Positions 22,327 through 35,058 are shown, counted from the stretch's first letter. The stretch is 64,000 bases of DNA from Mesobacillus jeotgali (GCF_900166585.1 NZ_FVZC01000007.1:1-64000), one strand, 5' to 3'. Notes: generated by a model not told the origin, from the letters alone. Made by a program: numbers and translations.

Positions 22327-23367
22327 ATGAAATCATCAATCAAGCCGATCCAATATGATACAAGCAAGTTAAATCCCTCAGAAAAGTTCACAAGCGTGGA
22401 GATGGGAAAGCTGTGGGCTACATATGTGGGTAATAGCATGTCAAATAAACTCATCAGACATTTCCTCCAGCATGTGAATGACGAGGATATCAAGACGCTG
22501 CTTGAGAATGCGCTGCATCTAACAGAGGACTTTATGGCGACGATTAAACGATTCATGGAGAACGAAAACTTTCCTGTGCCTGAGGGCTATACCGAACGCG
22601 ACCTTAATTCTTCTGCCCCGCGTTTATTTGAAGACGAGTTCTATGTCCACTACTTGAAATATGCAGCCAAAGCAGGGTTGAGCCTATATGCTATTGCACT
22701 TCCGCTTGTGATGAGGCTTGATATCAGGGAATTTTTTGTGCAATGCGGTATGGTGACGGCAGAACTCCTGGGGCAAATCAACGGAATTTTGATGGACAAA
22801 GGCTTCATTATTAAACCGCCTGTTCTGCCAACACCGGAAAAAGTGGATTTTGTGGGAAGAAAAAGTTATTTTAATGGATTTGGCCATGAAGTCAGGCCGC
22901 TCCATGCTCTTGAGGTGACCCACCTATATGACAATATAGAGAATAATGTCACCAGCAAGGCATTGCTGCTCGGGTTCAGCCAGGTTGCAAGGACCGAGAA
23001 GGTGCGTACATTTTTTATCAGGGGAATTGAAATGACTGATAAAATGGTAGAGCAGATGAAGACTAAGCTGCATAAGGAAAATCTGCCATCACCGGCATTG
23101 CTGGATCATTTGGTGACCAACTCGACAATCTCGCCCTTTTCCGAAAAACTAATGCTCAGCCATAAAGCGGATATGTTTTCTATGAAGGTCCGGTCGATGG
23201 GAAATTCTATGGCGGTCAATGGCCGGAAGGATATTGGAATCTTATATGGGAAACTTCTCATAAGTGTGGCATTATATGCAGAGGATGCTGCGGAAATCCT
23301 GATAGAGAACAGCTGGCTGGAACAGCCGCCGCAGGCCGCTGACCGAAATAAATTGGCGTCAGAATAA
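22327..23367 (+). CDS. DUF3231 family protein
   Basis: A 346-residue protein built of two DUF3231 halves. Each begins with a similar helix set: FTSVEMGKLWATYVGNSMSN near 21-40 and ALEVTHLYDNIENNVTSKAL near 195-215. DUF3231 proteins are common in spore-forming Bacillaceae and have a ferritin-like helical fold by prediction; no function is established. It stands alone between two terminators. Confidence 0.8.
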   Translation: MKSSIKPIQYDTSKLNPSEKFTSVEMGKLWATYVGNSMSNKLIRHFLQHVNDEDIKTLLENALHLTEDFMATIKRFMENENFPVPEGYTERDLNSSAPRLFEDEFYVHYLKYAAKAGLSLYAIALPLVMRLDIREFFVQCGMVTAELLGQINGILMDKGFIIKPPVLPTPEKVDFVGRKSYFNGFGHEVRPLHALEVTHLYDNIENNVTSKALLLGFSQVARTEKVRTFFIRGIEMTDKMVEQMKTKLHKENLPSPALLDHLVTNSTISPFSEKLMLSHKADMFSMKVRSMGNSMAVNGRKDIGILYGKLLISVALYAEDAAEILIENSWLEQPPQAADRNKLASE

Positions 23368-23374
23368 CCAAAAC

Positions 23375-23403
23375 AGAGCTTGCAGCTGCAGGCTCTTTTT
23401 TTG
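23375..23403 (+). terminator. terminator after the DUF3231 gene
   Basis: AGAGC-TGCA and TGCA-GCTCT form a stem around the central GC, followed by seven T. Confidence 0.85.
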
Positions 23404-23437
23404 GTTATTTATTTCTTTTCGGAAAAGTTTTTCTTAG

Positions 23438-23545
23438 GACGTTAAAGAACGACTTTTCCCTTCGTTCCGGTCAGCCCTGTCAGCCAGATGCATGGAAATA
23501 TAGGCGGCCAGCGCTGCTCGGGGCGAATGAGCTTTTCTCACATGT
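23438..23545. repeat. degenerate copy of the dispersed intergenic repeat
   Basis: Segments TTAAAGAACGACTT, CAGCCCTG, GGCCAGCGCTG, TCGGGGC and a CTTTTCTCACATG-like end occur in the same order as in the repeat at 7963-8198, but with many substitutions and deletions. It lies just upstream of the likely pcrB promoter (TATAAT at 23575). Confidence 0.55.
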
Positions 23546-23616
23546 TTCCTTTTTTATATAACAGCAACAAATGCTATAATGGTGGAATGGATAGATAGAA
23601 TGGGGGCAATTCACGG

Positions 23617-24303
23617 ATGTACGATGTTCGCGAGTGGAGACATGTGTTTAAACTCGATCCAAATAAAGAGATCACTGATGAAAAATTAGAAAGAATTTGC
23701 GAGTCTGGTACCGACGCGATCATGGTTGGGGGCACAGATGGTGTGACGCTAGAAGGCGTGCTGGACCTGATGGCCCGTGTCCGCCGCTACACAGTTCCAT
23801 GCGTTCTCGAGGTATCGACAATCGACTCAATCACGCCGGGATTCGATTTTTATTTTATCCCGACGGTGCTGAATAGCGGAAACCCTCAGTGGATAACCGG
23901 TCTACACCATGAAGCGGTCAAGGAATACGGCGACCTGATGGATTGGGACGAAGTGAAAATGGAAGGCTATTGCATCCTGAATCCGGATTGCAAGGCAGCC
24001 AAACTGACTGATGCGAAGACTGAGATTTCGGTCGATGATGTAAGGGCCTACGCGATGATGGCGGAAAAAATGTTCAACCTGCCGATTTTCTATTTGGAAT
24101 ACAGCGGCACGTACGGCGACCCTGGAATGGTCAAAGCAGCAAAAGGAGTTCTCGACCAAACCGTGCTCTTTTACGGCGGCGGAATCGAAACGGCACAGCA
24201 GGCTGAAGAGATGGCCAGCCATGCCGATGTCATTGTGGTTGGAAATGTTGTGTACACCAACTTTGATGAGGCATTGAAGACAATTGTAGCAGTAAAGAAA
24301 TAA
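23617..24303 (+). CDS. pcrB: heptaprenylglyceryl phosphate synthase
   Basis: A 228-residue TIM barrel that joins heptaprenyl diphosphate to sn-glycerol 1-phosphate, giving an archaeal-type ether lipid precursor in Firmicutes. Phosphate-binding glycines are in MVGGTDGV and FYGGGIET, and the [14 protein letters not shown] block is conserved. The order pcrB-pcrA-ligA-camS is the same as in B. subtilis. Confidence 0.95.
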   Translation: MYDVREWRHVFKLDPNKEITDEKLERICESGTDAIMVGGTDGVTLEGVLDLMARVRRYTVPCVLEVSTIDSITPGFDFYFIPTVLNSGNPQWITGLHHEAVKEYGDLMDWDEVKMEGYCILNPDCKAAKLTDAKTEISVDDVRAYAMMAEKMFNLPIFYLEYSGTYGDPGMVKAAKGVLDQTVLFYGGGIETAQQAEEMASHADVIVVGNVVYTNFDEALKTIVAVKK

Positions 24304-24369
24304 CCAATATTGTATAGAGATATATTATAAGATAAAATAAGAACAAATGTTTGTATGGTGGTGACGATT

Positions 24370-26598
24370 GTGCAATTTTTAACGGATAAATTATTGAACG
24401 GCCTGAATCCTGAGCAGCAGAAGGCTGTAAAGACAGTCGACGGGCCGCTGCTCCTGATGGCAGGAGCGGGCTCTGGTAAAACAAGGGTTTTGACACACAG
24501 GATTGCATATTTAATGGTGGAAAAAGGAGTCAATCCTTACAACATCCTTGCGATAACCTTTACGAATAAGGCAGCGCGCGAAATGCGGGAGAGGATCCAG
24601 AAGATGATGGGCGGCGCGGCGGATGAGATTTGGATTTCGACGTTCCACTCGATGTGTGTGCGGATTTTACGCAGAGACATCGACCGTCTCGGATACAACC
24701 GCAACTTCACGATTCTTGACTCGACTGATCAGCAGTCGGTCATTAAGTCGATCCTGAAGGACAAGAATATGGACCCGAAGAAATTCGATCCGCGTGCAAT
24801 CTTGGGGACAATCAGCTCGGCGAAGAACGAATTGATCACGCCGGAAGAGTATGCGAAAACAGCAGGAGATTATTTTTCACAGAAGGTCAGCGATGTGTAC
24901 GAAGAGTATCAGCGCAGGCTTCGTAAAAATAACGCGCTTGATTTCGATGATTTGATCATGACGACGATTACGCTATTCATCCGTGTACCTGAAGTGCTGG
25001 AGTATTATCAGCGCAAGTTCCAGTATATTCACGTCGATGAGTACCAGGATACAAACAGGGCACAATACATGCTGGTAAAATTGCTGGCGCAGCGCTTCCA
25101 GAATCTTTGTGTTGTAGGTGACTCCGACCAGTCGATCTATCGCTGGCGCGGTGCTGACATAGCGAATATCCTTTCTTTTGAAAAGGACTATCCAAGAGCG
25201 AGTGTCATTTTACTGGAGCAGAATTACCGCTCAACGAAGAAGATTTTGCTGGCTGCGAATATGGTCATCCAGAACAATTTAAACCGCAAGCCGAAGAATC
25301 TTTGGACAGAAAATGCGGAGGGCAACAAAATCATGCATTATCGCGCTGACAGTGAGCAGGGCGAAGCACAGTTCGTTATTGGTAAAATCCAGGAACTTGT
25401 CCGCAATGGCCGCAAGCTGTCTGATATCGCGATTCTGTACAGGACGAATGCTCAGTCGCGTGTCATCGAGGAATCGTTCCTGAAATCCAATATCGATTAC
25501 TCGATCGTTGGCGGCATCAAGTTCTATGACAGAAAAGAAATCAAGGACATCCTTGCATACCTCCGTCTGATTTCAAATCCGGATGATGACATCAGTTTGC
25601 AAAGGATCATCAATGTTCCGAAGCGTGCGATTGGTTCAACATCCATCGATAAAATTGCCAACTTCGCAACAATGCATGATCTGTCCATGTTCCAGGCACT
25701 TGAAACGATTGAAATGATCGGCCTGAGCCCGAAAGCAGAAAAAGCAGCTGCCGAGTTCCGCAACCTGATCAGCAATTACACTCATCAGCAGGAGTATCTG
25801 TCAGTAACCGAGCTGGTTGAGGAAGTGCTTGATAAGACCGGTTACCGTGACATGCTGAAGGCGGAAAAGTCGCTGGAATCACAGAGCAGACTTGAAAACA
25901 TAGATGAATTTTTAACCGTAACAAAAAGCTTTGAAGAAAGCAGTGAAGACAAGAGTCTGGTAGCTTTCCTGACGGATTTGGCGCTTGTTGCCGACATCGA
26001 TCGACTGGACGATGATGGCGAGCAAAAAACCGATTATGTTACTCTGATGACACTGCACTCAGCCAAGGGCCTTGAATTCCCGGTCGTGTTCCTGATCGGG
26101 ATGGAAGAAGGAGTCTTCCCTCACAGCCGCTCCTTGATGGAAGAGGACGAAATGGAGGAAGAGCGCCGTCTTGCCTACGTGGGAATTACCCGCGCCGAGG
26201 AGCAGCTTTACATCACGAATGCACAGATGCGCACCCTTTTCGGCCGCACGAATATGAATCCGGAATCGCGCTTCATCAAGGAAATTCCAGCTGAATTAAT
26301 TGAAGACGCCGTTCCGAAAGTAAGAAAACCTTCACCAATGAGCGGCGGCAGGCCTGCCGTGTCAGGAAGACCATCCATGCCAACTCGCGGAGCTGTTACC
26401 CGTCCGGTTGCTGCAGCCAGCGGGGGCGAAGGCATTGAATGGAAGGTCGGCGATAAAGCCCAGCATGGCAAGTGGGGAACAGGAACGGTGGTCAGCGTAA
26501 AAGGATCCGGAGAAGGAACCGAGCTTGATATCGCGTTCCCAAGCCCAACCGGAATCAAACGATTGCTGGCCAAGTTCGCACCGATTACCAAGGCGTAA
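24370..26598 (+). CDS. pcrA: ATP-dependent DNA helicase PcrA
   Basis: A superfamily 1A 3'-5' helicase of about 742 residues, the Gram-positive UvrD equivalent needed for repair and plasmid replication. Walker A is [16 protein letters not shown]; Walker [12 protein letters not shown] and [14 protein letters not shown] follow, with [18 protein letters not shown] as motif V. The C-terminal [20 protein letters not shown] tail resembles the RNA-polymerase-binding Tudor-like tail of PcrA. GTG 24370 fits the family N terminus and lies behind GGTGGTGA; an in-frame ATG at 24355 is the alternative. Confidence 0.96.
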   Translation: MQFLTDKLLNGLNPEQQKAVKTVDGPLLLMAGAGSGKTRVLTHRIAYLMVEKGVNPYNILAITFTNKAAREMRERIQKMMGGAADEIWISTFHSMCVRILRRDIDRLGYNRNFTILDSTDQQSVIKSILKDKNMDPKKFDPRAILGTISSAKNELITPEEYAKTAGDYFSQKVSDVYEEYQRRLRKNNALDFDDLIMTTITLFIRVPEVLEYYQRKFQYIHVDEYQDTNRAQYMLVKLLAQRFQNLCVVGDSDQSIYRWRGADIANILSFEKDYPRASVILLEQNYRSTKKILLAANMVIQNNLNRKPKNLWTENAEGNKIMHYRADSEQGEAQFVIGKIQELVRNGRKLSDIAILYRTNAQSRVIEESFLKSNIDYSIVGGIKFYDRKEIKDILAYLRLISNPDDDISLQRIINVPKRAIGSTSIDKIANFATMHDLSMFQALETIEMIGLSPKAEKAAAEFRNLISNYTHQQEYLSVTELVEEVLDKTGYRDMLKAEKSLESQSRLENIDEFLTVTKSFEESSEDKSLVAFLTDLALVADIDRLDDDGEQKTDYVTLMTLHSAKGLEFPVVFLIGMEEGVFPHSRSLMEEDEMEEERRLAYVGITRAEEQLYITNAQMRTLFGRTNMNPESRFIKEIPAELIEDAVPKVRKPSPMSGGRPAVSGRPSMPTRGAVTRPVAAASGGEGIEWKVGDKAQHGKWGTGTVVSVKGSGEGTELDIAFPSPTGIKRLLAKFAPITKA

Positions 26599-26620
26599 AC
26601 TATATCATTCTTACAATTAA

Positions 26621-28777
<2,157 letters not shown>

Positions 28778-28791
28778 GAGGTGTACACGCC

Positions 28792-30003
28792 ATGAGAAAG
28801 CTCTCAATGGTCGCTCTATCCCTTGTCCTTCTGCTGACGGCCTGTGCCCCGAATTTTCAAAAGCAGGAACAGGTTGTCCAGAAGAAGGATGATGATACTA
28901 AAGAAAAAGCGATTATCCCGAAATACAAGATTTCGGAAGAATATTACCGTACAATCATGCCGTTTGAGCCCGGGGAAGCACGCGGCATGGTCGTCAACAA
29001 CCTGAATACGCGCTATGACATAACCGAGTTCGAAACCGGACTGATGCGCGTGGCCCAGAACTCTTTTCCAACCGATAAGTATGTTTTTAAAGAAGGACAG
29101 TACCTTGATGGAGACACAGTTTCCGCCTGGCTGGAACGCGAAATGACTCCGGCGCAGGCTGCGGCAAAGGAAAAAGAGCTCAAAGCCAAGCAAGAAAACA
29201 AAAATAAGAAGGTTACAGTGAAAAACCTGGGCCTAAACCCTGCCGACCCCGGCAAGGGAGATGTCCACGATCGAAATAAAAAGAACCCTATTTACCTCGC
29301 CCACATCCTGGAACATAACTATCTCGTCCAGTCGGGTGAAAAGGATACGTACCAGCTTGGCGGCATTGCCATTGGGCTGGCGCTGAATTCCGTCCACTAT
29401 TATCGTGAGGAAGCATTTGGAGCTGTGTTCGAGAAAAATATTTCTCGTAAAGTGCTGGAGGCAGAAGGCAAAAAAATCGCCCAGCAGGTCGTAAGCAGAC
29501 TCCGGAACATCGAAGAATTAAGGAATGTGCCAATCACTATTGGATTGTTTGAGCAGGAAAGCCGGTCTTCTGTTGTACCAGGAAACTTCTTCACTTATGC
29601 CGAAGTTTCACAAGGCAGCAACAATATCGGCAGCTGGAAAGATGTAAAAGAAGAGTATATTCTCTTCCCATCTGCCAAAGCCGAGAAGGAACACAGAGAT
29701 GACCTGACCTTTTTTGAAAACTTCAAACAAGACGTAGAAGAGTACTTCCCTAACTTCAACGGCGTCATAGGAAAAGGCTTTTATGTGGATGGACAGCTGC
29801 AGGAGCTTAACATCGAGATTCCTATCCAGTTTTACGGAAAAGCAGAATCAATCGGATTCACCCAGTACGTGACCGGCCTGGTGATGGAGCATTTCCCTAA
29901 CTACATCTCCGTTCAGGTCAGTGTATCCTCCGTCGTTGGCCAGGAAGCCCTGATTGTCAAAAAGCCAGATCAGGATGAACCATTTGTCCATATTTATCAA
30001 TAA
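28792..30003 (+). CDS. camS: CamS family lipoprotein
   Basis: A 403-residue lipoprotein with signal peptide MRKLSMVALSLVLLLTAC (lipobox LLTAC) and the CamS domain (YRTIMPFEPGEARGMVVNN, then HILEHNYLVQSGEKDTYQLG). In enterococci and staphylococci the CamS signal peptide yields a pheromone-like peptide; here only the family is clear. It is 14 bp after ligA and ends the pcrB-pcrA-ligA-camS unit. Confidence 0.93.
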   Translation: MRKLSMVALSLVLLLTACAPNFQKQEQVVQKKDDDTKEKAIIPKYKISEEYYRTIMPFEPGEARGMVVNNLNTRYDITEFETGLMRVAQNSFPTDKYVFKEGQYLDGDTVSAWLEREMTPAQAAAKEKELKAKQENKNKKVTVKNLGLNPADPGKGDVHDRNKKNPIYLAHILEHNYLVQSGEKDTYQLGGIAIGLALNSVHYYREEAFGAVFEKNISRKVLEAEGKKIAQQVVSRLRNIEELRNVPITIGLFEQESRSSVVPGNFFTYAEVSQGSNNIGSWKDVKEEYILFPSAKAEKEHRDDLTFFENFKQDVEEYFPNFNGVIGKGFYVDGQLQELNIEIPIQFYGKAESIGFTQYVTGLVMEHFPNYISVQVSVSSVVGQEALIVKKPDQDEPFVHIYQ

Positions 30004-30007
30004 GGAA

Positions 30008-30040
30008 AAGCAAAGAGCTAATTGGCTCTTTGTTTTTTTA
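30008..30040 (+). terminator. terminator after camS
   Basis: GCAAAGAGC and GGCTCTTTG-type arms form a stem with a TAATT loop, followed by seven T. Confidence 0.88.
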
Positions 30041-30209
30041 CATTGGAGAGAAAGGCGAAGCCATATGCGTGCTTTGCAGGGAACGGGATATTGGGAATTA
30101 AAAAGAGGTTTATTGAAGTGAGGGCAGCCCGGAAATTTTGGTCATTAAAGGTGTATCTATCATTCTAAGTAATTCGTCTAAATAAGAAACTGGTTTGAGG
30201 AGGAATTAG

Positions 30210-30677
30210 ATGAAGTCTCTACTCCTGTGTGGGATGCTTCTCATTTTATTGGCCGGTTGTACACAATCTGGGTCCATCCCTGTTACAGCAGAAGACCAAC
30301 AGGAGATTGAAAAATACATCCGGCAGGAAGTGATGTCAGCAAACTTTGGCGGAGAAATCTTTAGTGCATATGAGATATTGGGCTCTGACCATGAGAAAAG
30401 TGAACTATACATTTGGGCGTTAATCGAGGAATACTACAGGGAAGGCACAAATATAGAACAGGGTACTGGAATGTCTGTTCCGATGGTGCTCAAGGTTGAT
30501 CAAACTGAAAGTCCCCTAAAAGTACTCAGCCATACTGAGCCAAGAGACGGAAGTTTTTATGCTGCTGATATTAAAGACATGTTCCCCTACTATGCTGAGA
30601 AAAAAGCCCTTAACTACCCAACAAGCCATGTAGACAAGCTGGTTAAAGAGATTGAGGCTGAAGTTGATGGAAAATAG
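30210..30677 (+). CDS. hypothetical lipoprotein
   Basis: A 155-residue protein with a short signal peptide ending in the lipobox LLAGC (Cys near 16). The mature part is acidic, with a helical segment (DQQEIEKYIRQEVM) and DMFPYYAEKKALNYPTSHVD near the C terminus. AGGAGGAATTAG precedes the ATG. I do not recognise the family. It stands alone between terminators. Confidence 0.7.
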   Translation: MKSLLLCGMLLILLAGCTQSGSIPVTAEDQQEIEKYIRQEVMSANFGGEIFSAYEILGSDHEKSELYIWALIEEYYREGTNIEQGTGMSVPMVLKVDQTESPLKVLSHTEPRDGSFYAADIKDMFPYYAEKKALNYPTSHVDKLVKEIEAEVDGK

Positions 30678-30682
30678 TATTG

Positions 30683-30715
30683 AAAAAGCAAAGAGGGCTG
30701 CTCTTTGCTTTTTAC
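30683..30715 (+). terminator. bidirectional terminator
   Basis: AAAAAGCAAAGAG and CTCTTTGCTTTTT form a perfect 13-bp stem with loop GGCTG between convergent genes. A and T runs on both sides allow use from either direction. Confidence 0.92.
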
Positions 30716-31170
30716 ATGCATTTCTTGATATCAAGTATTGTCTGGAGATGCATTCCTTCATGGAAAATCGTCCGGACGAGAACCTGTTCGATGGTGTGCA
30801 TCCCCATCTCGGTTGGCGGGAATTCCTCCTCAAGGCGATCGCCGTACAACTCTTTGATTCTCGCAGGCTGGGCTTTGAGCAATTCTTTTAACTCAGCATA
30901 GGAAGGAGTTTCTTCGGTGAAATTCGCTGGAGAAGTTCCATAGCCGAACCAGTTATTGAAGTTTTCCGGAATATCCGCTTTTTCCTTTGTCACAGCCTGG
31001 ATCCATAGATATTGGTCAAGATAAATATGTCCAAGATTCCAGCGGAAATTGTTATGGAAACCCGCGGGGATCTTTTCTGCATCCTCAGCAGTAACCGTAT
31101 CTGAAACAGCTAAAACCTCGCTGCGGCAGGATTCGAGTAGATTGAACAAGACTTCGTGACGTTTTTTCAT
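30712..31170 (-). CDS. DinB family protein
   Basis: A 152-residue four-helix DinB/YfiT-like protein. Probable metal-ligand histidines are in RWNLGHIYLDQYLW and IFHEGMHLQTILD, the usual spacing in the superfamily. Members include thiol-dependent transferases (for example bacillithiol S-transferases), but the substrate here is unknown. It starts at 31170 and converges on the lipoprotein gene. Confidence 0.82.
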   Translation of the reverse strand: MKKRHEVLFNLLESCRSEVLAVSDTVTAEDAEKIPAGFHNNFRWNLGHIYLDQYLWIQAVTKEKADIPENFNNWFGYGTSPANFTEETPSYAELKELLKAQPARIKELYGDRLEEEFPPTEMGMHTIEQVLVRTIFHEGMHLQTILDIKKCM

Positions 31171-31285
31171 ATAAAATGATCTCCTTTTATGAATGATAGA
31201 TAAATATTCTCTAGTTTTTCGTATTTCCCTTCTGAAGGAGAGTGCGATTTTATTGTAAGGATCAATTTATTGGCGATAATCTGAT

Positions 31286-31385
31286 TTAATCGACCACATT
31301 CTTGAATATATCAGCGGAAAATGAAATATATCAACCACATTTCGGGATATATCGATCACATTTTAAAATATATCGACCACACTGA
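31286..31385. repeat. degenerate 21-bp tandem repeat (ATATATCGACCACATT)
   Basis: Five imperfect units of about 21 bp with core ATATATCRACCACATT lie in the 365-bp gap between the dinB-like gene and the P5C dehydrogenase gene. Units vary in the middle (GACCAC, AGCGGA, AACCAC, GATCAC, GACCAC). The rest of the gap holds only the promoter at 31464. Confidence 0.7.
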
Positions 31386-31463
31386 AAAAAACCTCCAAAT
31401 TATAATATTGACATAATAAAAAATGAGAAAATTCGCAATCCAAGACTTGCTAGTACGTTGGCA

Positions 31464-31517
31464 TTGAACACTACAAGACTCTCATGATAGAATGGGGAAG
31501 GAATGAAAACGTTTTAG
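31464..31517 (+). promoter_or_regulatory. promoter with downstream cre-like site
   Basis: TTGAAC (31464) and TAGAAT (31488) are 18 bases apart. TGAAAACGTTTTAG at 31504 resembles the CcpA operator (TGWNANCGNTNWCA), except for its last two bases. At about +4 to +17 it could act as a catabolite roadblock for proline or glutamate use. Confidence 0.45.
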
Positions 31518-31535
31518 TATGCAGGAGGGGATAGA

Positions 31536-33083
31536 ATGGTTCAGCCATACAAACACGAGCCTTTCACGAATTTTAAAGTTGATGAAAACCGTGAAGGATA
31601 CTTAACAGGACTAAAAACAGTAGAAGGCTATCTTGGCCAGGATTACGATTTGGTAATTGGCGGAGAGAGAATTTCAACTGAAGACAAGATTGTATCTTAC
31701 AACCCATCCAATAAAGAAGAAGTTATTGGACGCGTTTCAAAGGCAAACCGCGATTTAGCTGAAAAAGCAATGCAGGCTGCTGTTGAAGCGTTCAAAACAT
31801 GGAAGAAAGTAAAGCCTGAAACACGTGCAGATGTATTATTCAAGGCTGCAGCGATCATCCGCCGCCGCAAGCATGAGTTCTCTGCCCTTTTAACAAAAGA
31901 AGCAGGCAAGCCTTGGAACGAAGCAGATGCTGATACAGCAGAAGCAATCGATTTCCTAGAGTACTATGCCCGCCAAATGCTGAAAATCAAAGACGGTATG
32001 CCAGTAAACAGCCGTCCAAATGAATATAACCGTTATGATTACATTCCTCTCGGAGTGGGAATCGTTATTTCACCTTGGAACTTCCCATTAGCGATTATGG
32101 CCGGTACTACTGTAGCAGCGATCGTTACTGGTAACACAGTTCTATTAAAGCCAGCTTCTACAACTCCAGTAGTTGCAGCAAAGTTTGTTGAAGTTATGGA
32201 AGAAGCAGGTCTTCCTGCGGGTGTTCTTAACTTTGTACCGGGAAGCGGCGCAGAAGTGGGCGACTACCTTGTTGACCATAAGGATACTCGCTTCGTAAGC
32301 TTCACAGGTTCACGTGACGTGGGTCTGCGCATTTACGAGCGCGCTTCAAAATTGAGCGAAGGCCAAATCTGGCTTAAGCGTGTAATCGCTGAAATGGGCG
32401 GAAAAGATACTATGGTTGTCGACAAAGATGCTGATCTTGAGTTAGCAGCCCAGGCGATCACTGCTTCCGCTTTCGGTTTCTCAGGACAAAAATGCTCTGC
32501 ATGTTCACGTGCTGTAATCGTAGAAGATGTATATGATCAAGTTCTTAATCGTGTAGTTGAGCTTACAAATGAGCTTAAGCTTGATGATCCTACAGATCAA
32601 AGCACTTTCATGGGTCCTGTTAATGACCAGGGTGCGTTCGACAAAATCATGAGCTACATCGAAATCGGCAAAGAAGAAGGCCGTTTGATGACTGGCGGCG
32701 AAGGAGACAGCTCAAAAGGCTACTTCATCAAGCCTACAATCTTCGCTGATCTTGATCCAAATGCAAGAATCATGCAGGAAGAGATCTTCGGACCAGTTGT
32801 CGCATTCGCAAAGGCGAAGGACTTCGACCATGCCCTTGAAATCGCGAACAACACTGAGTACGGCCTGACTGGAGCTGTCATCACGCGCAACCGTGAAAAC
32901 ATCCAGAAGGCTCGTGAAGATTTCCATGTCGGAAACCTTTACTTCAACCGCGGCTGCACAGGTGCAATCGTAGGATACCAGCCATTCGGCGGATTCAACA
33001 TGTCAGGAACAGATTCAAAAGCTGGCGGACCAGACTATCTGCTTCTTCACATGCAAGCAAAAACTACATCTGAAATGTACTAA
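31536..33083 (+). CDS. rocA: L-glutamate gamma-semialdehyde (P5C) dehydrogenase
   Basis: A 515-residue aldehyde dehydrogenase oxidising P5C to glutamate in proline and arginine breakdown. The Rossmann region has [15 protein letters not shown] and [15 protein letters not shown], the catalytic Glu is in [13 protein letters not shown], and the catalytic Cys in [14 protein letters not shown]. The C terminus ends with [18 protein letters not shown], typical of RocA/PutC. There is no proline dehydrogenase beside it; a proline symporter lies 9 kb away. It is monocistronic, with its own promoter and terminator. Confidence 0.95.
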   Translation: MVQPYKHEPFTNFKVDENREGYLTGLKTVEGYLGQDYDLVIGGERISTEDKIVSYNPSNKEEVIGRVSKANRDLAEKAMQAAVEAFKTWKKVKPETRADVLFKAAAIIRRRKHEFSALLTKEAGKPWNEADADTAEAIDFLEYYARQMLKIKDGMPVNSRPNEYNRYDYIPLGVGIVISPWNFPLAIMAGTTVAAIVTGNTVLLKPASTTPVVAAKFVEVMEEAGLPAGVLNFVPGSGAEVGDYLVDHKDTRFVSFTGSRDVGLRIYERASKLSEGQIWLKRVIAEMGGKDTMVVDKDADLELAAQAITASAFGFSGQKCSACSRAVIVEDVYDQVLNRVVELTNELKLDDPTDQSTFMGPVNDQGAFDKIMSYIEIGKEEGRLMTGGEGDSSKGYFIKPTIFADLDPNARIMQEEIFGPVVAFAKAKDFDHALEIANNTEYGLTGAVITRNRENIQKAREDFHVGNLYFNRGCTGAIVGYQPFGGFNMSGTDSKAGGPDYLLLHMQAKTTSEMY

Positions 33084-33091
33084 TACAGATT

Positions 33092-33127
33092 TAAATCCCT
33101 TCTCATTTTGAGAGGGGATTTTTTTGT
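33092..33127 (+). terminator. terminator after rocA
   Basis: AAATCCC-TTCTC and GAGAGGGGATTT pair around ATTTT, followed by a T tract. Confidence 0.88.
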
Positions 33128-33249
33128 TTTCACAAAAAACCTGTAACTAAGGGCAAAGCACGAGAACCTCTTTTATGATATGGAGGGCTTCTGTACTGTT
33201 AGGTCTGAAATATTCCTCTTTGGTCCAAACGTTGATATGGTAAGGTTTC

Positions 33250-33283
33250 AAGACTCTTTTCTTGATGAAAAGAGTCTTTTTTC
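33250..33283 (+). terminator. orphan terminator upstream of aceB
   Basis: AAGACTCTTTTC (33250-33261) and GAAAAGAGTCTT (33267-33278) form a perfect 12-bp stem followed by TTTT. No recognised gene ends here; the 120 bases upstream could belong to an unannotated small RNA. The 33084-33416 gap otherwise holds the rocA terminator and the aceB control region. Confidence 0.75.
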
Positions 33284-33302
33284 TATAGGTCGATTTTCTT
33301 AA

Positions 33303-33365
33303 TCTGAAAAATTTTTCAGAAAAATTTAACAAAATAGTTGCAATCTAAAAACACTGTTATATAAT
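33303..33365 (+). promoter_or_regulatory. aceB promoter with upstream 18-bp palindrome
   Basis: TTGCAA (33338-33343) and TATAAT (33360-33365) are 16 bases apart. Eighteen bases upstream of the -35 is a perfect palindrome, TCTGAAAAATTTTTCAGA (33303-33320), a plausible operator half-way between a terminator and a promoter. Confidence 0.6.
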
Positions 33366-33416
33366 ACATATTAGAGTTATTGATACTGTACTATAACAAA
33401 GAGGTGAGGATAGTAA

Positions 33417-35012
33417 ATGTCGACGCAAACTACAGGTATTGAAATCATAGGCAGCATGAAAAGCGGATATGAAGAAATTTTGACGCCGGAAGCGCTTGAT
33501 TTTGTTGAGCGGCTTGAGAGACATTTTGGAGAGCGCCGGGTGGAACTGCTGGCAGCCCGTAAAAAGCGTCAGGCGGAAATTAATACTGGCAAGCTGCCGG
33601 ACTTCCTGCCAGAAACAAAGCATATTCGTGAAGGAGATTGGACGATCGCTCCGCTGCCAAAAGACTTGCAGGATCGGCGGGTGGAAATCACAGGTCCAAC
33701 AGACAGGAAGATGATCATCAACGCGCTTAATTCCGGAGCGAAAATATTTATGGCTGATTGTGAAGACTCAACTTCGCCGACATGGGAAGCGATAGTGGAG
33801 GGGCAGATCAATTTAAGGGATGCTGTCAATCGGACGATTTCCTTTGAAAATCCTAACGGAAAGAAGTATCTACTTAACGAAAAAACAGCTGTTTTAATGG
33901 TTCGCCCGCGAGGCTGGCATCTGGAAGAAAAACATATATTGCTCGATGGTAACCCAATTTCAGGCGGATTATTCGATTTCGCAATGTACTTTTTCCATAA
34001 TGCGAAAAAGTTGGTGGAGCAGGGGACAGGGCCATACTTCTATCTCCCGAAAATGGAGAGCCACCTTGAAGCCCGCCTATGGAATGATGTGTTCGTTTAC
34101 GCACAGAATGACGTCGGCATTCCACAGGGAACGATTAAAGCAACTGTTTTAATAGAAACCATCCTGGCCTCATTCGAAATGAATGAAATTCTCTACGAAT
34201 TGAAGGAGCACTCGGCTGGACTCAATTGCGGCCGCTGGGACTACATTTTTAGCTACTTGAAGAAGCTACGCTCGCAGGATGATGTAATTTTACCTGATCG
34301 CTCACAGGTGACGATGACGGTACCGTTCATGAGATCATACTCCCTGCTGACGATCCAGACTTGCCACAGGCGCAAGGCACCAGCAATGGGCGGCATGGCG
34401 GCACAAATTCCGATTAAGAACGATGAGGAAGCAAACGCTGAAGCATTCGCCAAGGTCCGAGCTGATAAGGAACGTGAAGCCCGCGATGGCCATGATGGAA
34501 CCTGGGTCGCACATCCGGGATTGGTACCTGTAGCGATGGAGGCATTCAATCAGGAAATGCTGCAGCCGAATCAAATTGAATCAGGTAAGCAGATGGACAT
34601 AGAAGTAAATGCTGAAGACCTTCTGGCTGTACCAGAGGGGACTATAACAGAAGCTGGGGTCCGCATGAATATCAATGTCGGCATCCAGTACGTCGCTTCC
34701 TGGCTGAATGGCCGCGGCGCAGCCCCGATCCATAATCTGATGGAAGATGCAGCAACAGCGGAGATTTCCCGTGCGCAGTTATGGCAATGGATCCGCCACC
34801 CGAAAGGTGTTCTTGATGATGGCCGTGAAGTGACAGCAGAAATGTATCATGAGCTGAAAGTAGAAGAACTTGAAAAAATTAAACTGGAAGTCGGCGAAGC
34901 CGTTTTTGAAAACGGAAAATTTGAGCAGGCAGCAGAACTGTTTGATCAATTAATTTTAAACGATGAGTTTGTTGAGTTTTTGACATTGCCTGGATACCGG
35001 GCGCTGGCTTAA
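33417..35012 (+). CDS. aceB: malate synthase A
   Basis: The 531-residue enzyme condenses glyoxylate and acetyl-CoA to malate in the glyoxylate bypass. It has [48 protein letters not shown] and [13 protein letters not shown], all typical of the A form. GAGGTGAGG precedes the ATG by 7 bases. It is 46 bp upstream of aceA and likely cotranscribed. Confidence 0.96.
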   Translation: MSTQTTGIEIIGSMKSGYEEILTPEALDFVERLERHFGERRVELLAARKKRQAEINTGKLPDFLPETKHIREGDWTIAPLPKDLQDRRVEITGPTDRKMIINALNSGAKIFMADCEDSTSPTWEAIVEGQINLRDAVNRTISFENPNGKKYLLNEKTAVLMVRPRGWHLEEKHILLDGNPISGGLFDFAMYFFHNAKKLVEQGTGPYFYLPKMESHLEARLWNDVFVYAQNDVGIPQGTIKATVLIETILASFEMNEILYELKEHSAGLNCGRWDYIFSYLKKLRSQDDVILPDRSQVTMTVPFMRSYSLLTIQTCHRRKAPAMGGMAAQIPIKNDEEANAEAFAKVRADKEREARDGHDGTWVAHPGLVPVAMEAFNQEMLQPNQIESGKQMDIEVNAEDLLAVPEGTITEAGVRMNINVGIQYVASWLNGRGAAPIHNLMEDAATAEISRAQLWQWIRHPKGVLDDGREVTAEMYHELKVEELEKIKLEVGEAVFENGKFEQAAELFDQLILNDEFVEFLTLPGYRALA

Positions 35013-35058
35013 TAGTTTGATAGATTAATATAAAAATAATTATTAGGAGGAACAGATA

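Noticed and set aside
31286..31385. Possible CRISPR array
   Set aside because: Units are 21 bp with no constant-length unique spacers, and no cas genes are in the window; the same applies to the other three private repeats.
31460..31480. SigL (-24/-12) promoter for rocA at TTGGCATTGAAC
   Set aside because: The -12 GC with correct 10-base spacing is missing; a sigma-A pair fits better.
33147..33332. 61-codon minus-strand frame upstream of aceB
   Set aside because: Part of it looks protein-like, but the opposite strand is also open, it spans a terminator stem and there is no ribosome site.
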